The notes under the pieces were generated by a model. The model was not told the DNA's origin. It made no database searches and worked only from the letters and a program-made list of their open reading frames with translations. Positions 5,105 through 5,394 of a stretch of 5,394 nucleotides of DNA are shown piece after piece. A program made the translations under genes and the position numbers. Position 1 is the stretch's first letter. Every line of letters starts with the position of its first letter. Source of the stretch: Candidatus Methanomethylophilaceae archaeon (GTDB taxonomy: Archaea > Thermoplasmatota > Thermoplasmata > Methanomassiliicoccales > Methanomethylophilaceae); NCBI GenBank assembly GCA_017395275.1, contig JAFPVN010000185.1, positions 1-5,394 of the forward strand, written 5' to 3'.

Positions 5105-5394
5105 TCAGTTCTCCCACGGCATGTGCGGGTCGAACAGCTGTGCCAGCGTCAACGGGTCCATGTTCCGGACGACCTCCTCCTGGGAGCGGACGACCATGGT
5201 CGCCTCGTCGAGGTCCTTGCCCAGTCCGGAGTGGTGGGCCTCCGATGATATGAGGGATGCGGCATCGCAGAACGGCTGCTCGCAGACGACCCTCCACCTT
5301 CCCTCGGAGATGAACGGATGGCCGTAGGGGTTGTCCTTCCAGCGCTCGAGGAATCCCTCGGCGGTCTCCACGTGTATCGGCGGACCGTCGTGGA
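5105..5394 (-). CDS. C-terminal part of an unrecognised protein (cut by window edge)
   Basis: The frame is open from the stop at 5105 to the right edge, giving 95 residues. A GTG at 5371 could serve as a start, but no ribosome binding site precedes it. The codons beyond it continue as HDGPPIH, so the protein most likely begins outside the window. The visible part is soluble and mixed in charge, with a Trp/Pro/Gly-rich stretch (RWKDNPYGHPF), two cysteines as CEQPFC, paired histidines (AHHSGLGKDLDEA) and the ending LFDPHMPWEN. The Cys and His residues might bind metal, but no family motif could be recognised and no function is proposed. It converges on the membrane protein gene. Confidence 0.65.
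   Translation of the reverse strand, partial: HDGPPIHVETAEGFLERWKDNPYGHPFISEGRWRVVCEQPFCDAASLISSEAHHSGLGKDLDEATMVVRSQEEVVRNMDPLTLAQLFDPHMPWEN

Overview
The window reads as ordinary, gene-dense archaeal chromosome. The diagnostic genes are RadA (the archaeal RecA/Rad51 recombinase), a geranylgeranylglyceryl phosphate synthase of archaeal ether-lipid synthesis, and a THUMP-domain tRNA G10 methyltransferase of the archaeal Trm-G10 type. Upstream elements are archaeal TATA boxes (TTTATAT class), not bacterial -35/-10 pairs. The moderately high GC coding, frequent AGG arginine codons and the look of the proteins suggest a euryarchaeon near Thermoplasmata, possibly Methanomassiliicoccales. That placement is an inference from the sequence alone.

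Layout. Positions 1-326 hold no convincing gene: an AT-rich left edge with a 9-bp tandem repeat and a short dyad, then a stretch with several inverted repeats. Positions 327-1778 (+) encode an AMP-forming adenylating enzyme of the phenylacetate-CoA ligase / coenzyme F390 synthetase family. It converges, with 4 bp between stop codons, on a minus-strand block read from right to left: radA (4541-3597), trmG10 (3578-2586) and the ether-lipid prenyltransferase (2520-1783). radA and trmG10 are 18 bp apart and almost certainly cotranscribed. The lipid gene follows after 65 bp that contain its own TATA box. Positions 4542-4713 form a divergent control region between radA and a small three-helix membrane protein (4714-5097, +). 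This region has a TATA box on each side and, between them, a near-perfect 16-bp direct repeat with a 23-bp period. The right edge (5105-5394, -) is the C-terminal part of an unrecognised protein whose start lies beyond the window.

Function. radA serves homologous recombination and repair, trmG10 matures tRNA, and the synthase makes the first committed archaeal phospholipid precursor. They share housekeeping status but no obvious pathway. The adenylating enzyme has no pathway partner in view, so its substrate is open.

I did not find a clear new system. The items most worth a second look are the paired direct repeats in the radA control region, two departures from consensus in RadA (Ser in place of the last Walker A Gly, and FETG in place of FxTA in the polymerisation motif), the non-PaaK-like pocket of the adenylating enzyme, and the structured non-coding stretch at 145-270.
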